From: Bradyrhizobium sp.
GTDB taxonomy: Bacteria > Pseudomonadota > Alphaproteobacteria > Rhizobiales > Xanthobacteraceae
Assembly: GCF_016213215.1 (NCBI RefSeq)
Contig: NZ_JACRAW010000163.1
Span: 92,653-156,652, forward strand
Reading direction: 5' to 3'
DNA: 64,000 nucleotides
Within the stretch, counting starts at the first letter, position 1. Each line of letters begins with the position of its first letter. The position numbers and the translations under genes were made by a program. This document shows positions 62,373 through 64,000 of the stretch, piece after piece. The notes beneath the pieces are model-generated. The model did not search any database, was not told where the DNA came from, and saw nothing but the letters and a program-made list of their open reading frames with translations.

Positions 62373-63185
62373 ATGCGTTTGCAATGCTTGGCCGCTTTTC
62401 TCATTTTCGCCGGTCTCTCGACCTCTCCTGCATCTTCGAATCCCTTGAGCTTCTTGTTTAATGCAGCTTCCGGAGACGCCCCCGCGCCTGCTCCTGCCGA
62501 ACCGGAATGCGTGCCGCGACCCGACAAGTCGACGGCCGACGGCCAGCGCTGGGTCTATCGTCTCGAGGGCCACCGCAAATGCTGGTTCCAGGCCGCCGAG
62601 GGTGTCGCGGTGAAGAACCGGGTCCATCATCCCGCCGGGAAACAGCGTGTCTCCGCCCGTGAGGAGAACGGGGCCGCGCGGCGCAAGCGGAAGCCGGTCG
62701 TGGATGCGCGTGCGGAGCTGCTGCGCGCCGCACCAGGGGAAACGGTCCAGCCGACCCCGCCCGGGCCCGAGCTCAAGGTGGTCGATGCAGCTCCGGTCCC
62801 CGGTACGGCGGCCGTGACGCTCGTGGCTCCGGCGACCGTCGTCGCCGAGCCCGCGCCCGATCAGCTTACGCCCGATCACACCACGCCGCGCCAGGTCGGG
62901 GTGGCGACCCTTTTGGCGGCGGCTCCGTCCGATGACGATGCGGCTGCCTCCCGTCCGGCGCCCCCAGTGGTCGCTCCTGCGGCCGAGACGGGCGACGACG
63001 GGCGGGGCTGGATGGAGACCTCGCTCGGCGTGCTGCTGATGGCGCTCGGGATCGTCTTTCTCCTAGGCTCGAGCCGGACCCTTCCCGCGGCTGTGCTGGT
63101 CGGGCGACTTCTCGATCCGAAGACGGCTTGGCGGCGAATCGCCGGACATTCACCAGCGCGGGCCGAAGTGGACCAAAACGCTTAA
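62373..63185 (+). CDS. Secreted/membrane protein with C-terminal helix
   Basis: 270 aa. Signal peptide about 1-22 (SPASS). ECVPRPDKSTADGQRWVYRLEGHRKCWFQAAEG is a compact two-Cys motif seen in small Bradyrhizobium-type exported proteins; a basic patch and a long Ala/Pro/Val region follow, then one helix (about 215-235, TSLGVLLMALGIVFLLGSSR). It would be a periplasmic domain held by a C-terminal anchor. Function unknown. Confidence 0.65.
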   Translation: MRLQCLAAFLIFAGLSTSPASSNPLSFLFNAASGDAPAPAPAEPECVPRPDKSTADGQRWVYRLEGHRKCWFQAAEGVAVKNRVHHPAGKQRVSAREENGAARRKRKPVVDARAELLRAAPGETVQPTPPGPELKVVDAAPVPGTAAVTLVAPATVVAEPAPDQLTPDHTTPRQVGVATLLAAAPSDDDAAASRPAPPVVAPAAETGDDGRGWMETSLGVLLMALGIVFLLGSSRTLPAAVLVGRLLDPKTAWRRIAGHSPARAEVDQNA

Positions 63186-63346
63186 ATCCACGGACTGTAG
63201 ACCAAGACACGTGCGCGGCTTGCTCGGCTCGCCTCCTGCTCCCAGCTGACCCTTGGACGAGCGTCGCGTGCGGCCCGGCAACATTCAGACGTTCGCAGCA
63301 ACCCGCTGGCAAAACGTCTATCGCTATTGATTGCTCGCGTGCGTCC
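63186..63346. other. Intergenic region
   Basis: No gene or clear signal seen. Confidence 0.4.
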
Positions 63347-63733
63347 TTACGACATCAGCTTCCACGACCAATAAACGCCTATCGCCATCTGGACGGCGAA
63401 AGCGGTGAAGCGGAGACTTACCGCTATCGGACTGGTTGAAGCGAGATGGATAATCGACTGCACGATTCGTGCGCCAAGGAACCGAGATGCCAAAGGATCC
63501 GTGATTGCCGTCCTTGATGTCATGATCGCAATCGCCAACAAGCCGCCGAAAATCGGCAGACCCTCGATGCAGTTGGCATAAGCGCGGGCGAGGCGCTCCA
63601 TGAAGGCGACAGTCGGAATGCAAATTGACTGCCCGCCGGGCAAATCGCGGAAAACTCTGTCAAGCCCTCTCTGCAAAGATATTTCGCTTTTCCAGAATTC
63701 GGATTTGGCGTATATGCGACCTGTCTCACCCAC
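63347..63733 (-). pseudogene. 5'-truncated MAPEG family gene
   Basis: The C-terminal 85 residues read MERLARAYANCIEGLPIFGG, IMTSRTAITDPLASRF, GARIVQSIIHLAST and VSLRFTAFAVQMAIGVYWSW, the MAPEG pattern RAxANxxExxP...AR...H. The first transmembrane helix expected before it is missing; upstream sequence is non-hydrophobic in all minus frames. So the gene is a remnant, or a much altered protein starting at 63733. Confidence 0.6.
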
Positions 63734-64000
63734 ACGAGGGGCGGTTCGCGAGTCGTCAGAAGCGCGGGTTGGGATGCGGTGGACGCGACTGCGTCGTGCG
63801 CGAGGAGCGTTGCAGGGCGGGCTTTATGTCCGTGAGCGATGTGCCCCCGCGCGGACGAGCGGCGCTGAAAGCGTCTTCGCTCAAGGCTTCGAGGGTGAGC
63901 ACACGCCAGCCTTCGGCAGCCGGGCGGGGACGTGCGCGGACGGCCAAATCGTGTGGTCCTGGCGCCCGAAGCTGGCGTCAAGCCCGCGGAGGCGTTTTGC
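63734..64000. other. Window end, no supported gene
   Basis: A minus frame (GGTSLTDIKPALQRSSRTTQ) is open from a stop near 63975 to 63756 but has no ATG or family feature. Similar-looking sequence is, from memory, common in intergenic DNA of this genus. Confidence 0.35.

Overview
The window looks like chromosome of an alphaproteobacterium of the order Hyphomicrobiales, most likely Bradyrhizobium or a close relative. Signs are the high-GC coding, the typical gene repertoire (DUF3551, DUF2277, DUF2380, DUF4403, UPF0114, extensin-like and YkuD proteins), an Irr-type iron-control motif in front of bacterioferritin, a FixK/FNR box, and many intergenic palindromes of the kinds common in that genus. 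I found no tRNA, rRNA, CRISPR array, prophage or replication origin.

Layout. 1-12.6 kb: end of a VWA-domain gene, two rhodanese-type sulfurtransferases, an L,D-transpeptidase, an epimerase-like oxidoreductase, a D-2-hydroxyacid dehydrogenase, the ABC-F factor EttA, a UPF0114 membrane protein, an MltB-type transglycosylase and small secreted paralogs. 12.7-13.7 kb: the iron-store pair bfd-bfr. 13.8-22.8 kb: small hypotheticals, a cytochrome P450, a Fis-type regulator, an SDR, a J-domain protein and a REP-associated tyrosine transposase flanked by its own inverted REPs, with further REPs nearby. 23-28 kb: a thiamin operon thiO-thiS-thiG-thiE-thiC on the minus strand behind a TPP riboswitch. 28-34 kb: SLT lytic enzyme, zinc-ribbon, PRC-barrel, dodecin, DUF4403 and a gene behind a consensus FNR/FixK box. 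34-43 kb: two giant SAM-cyclase-AAA-TPR proteins, each with a DUF3551 gene upstream, which look like diverged copies of one module.

43.2-51.6 kb: a MarR repressor with a palindromic divergent promoter facing a broken monooxygenase gene and an intact membrane protein gene; a second L,D-transpeptidase; then a lipid-flavoured cluster: GT4 glycosyltransferase, PmtA-type methyltransferase, an Mpo1/DUF962-like membrane protein, a class-III aminotransferase with a hydrophobic N-terminus, a phosphatidylserine-decarboxylase-type enzyme and a Nudix hydrolase. 51.7-57.9 kb: FecR-like protein, DUF2147 protein, a GGDEF-EAL regulator and an extensin-like lipoprotein. 57.9-64 kb is eroded accessory DNA: an IS3-type transposase remnant carrying a 41-bp internal micro-inversion, a truncated ABC substrate-binding protein, small Cys-rich secreted proteins and a 5'-truncated MAPEG gene.

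The best leads for undescribed biology are the 45.4-50.9 kb membrane-lipid cluster and the duplicated cyclase modules. The cleanest molecular observations are the 41-bp micro-inversion, the REP/transposase unit, the riboswitch-led thi operon interrupted by mobile palindromes, and the frameshifted monooxygenase under the MarR promoter. All product names come from reading motifs by eye; no database search was run.
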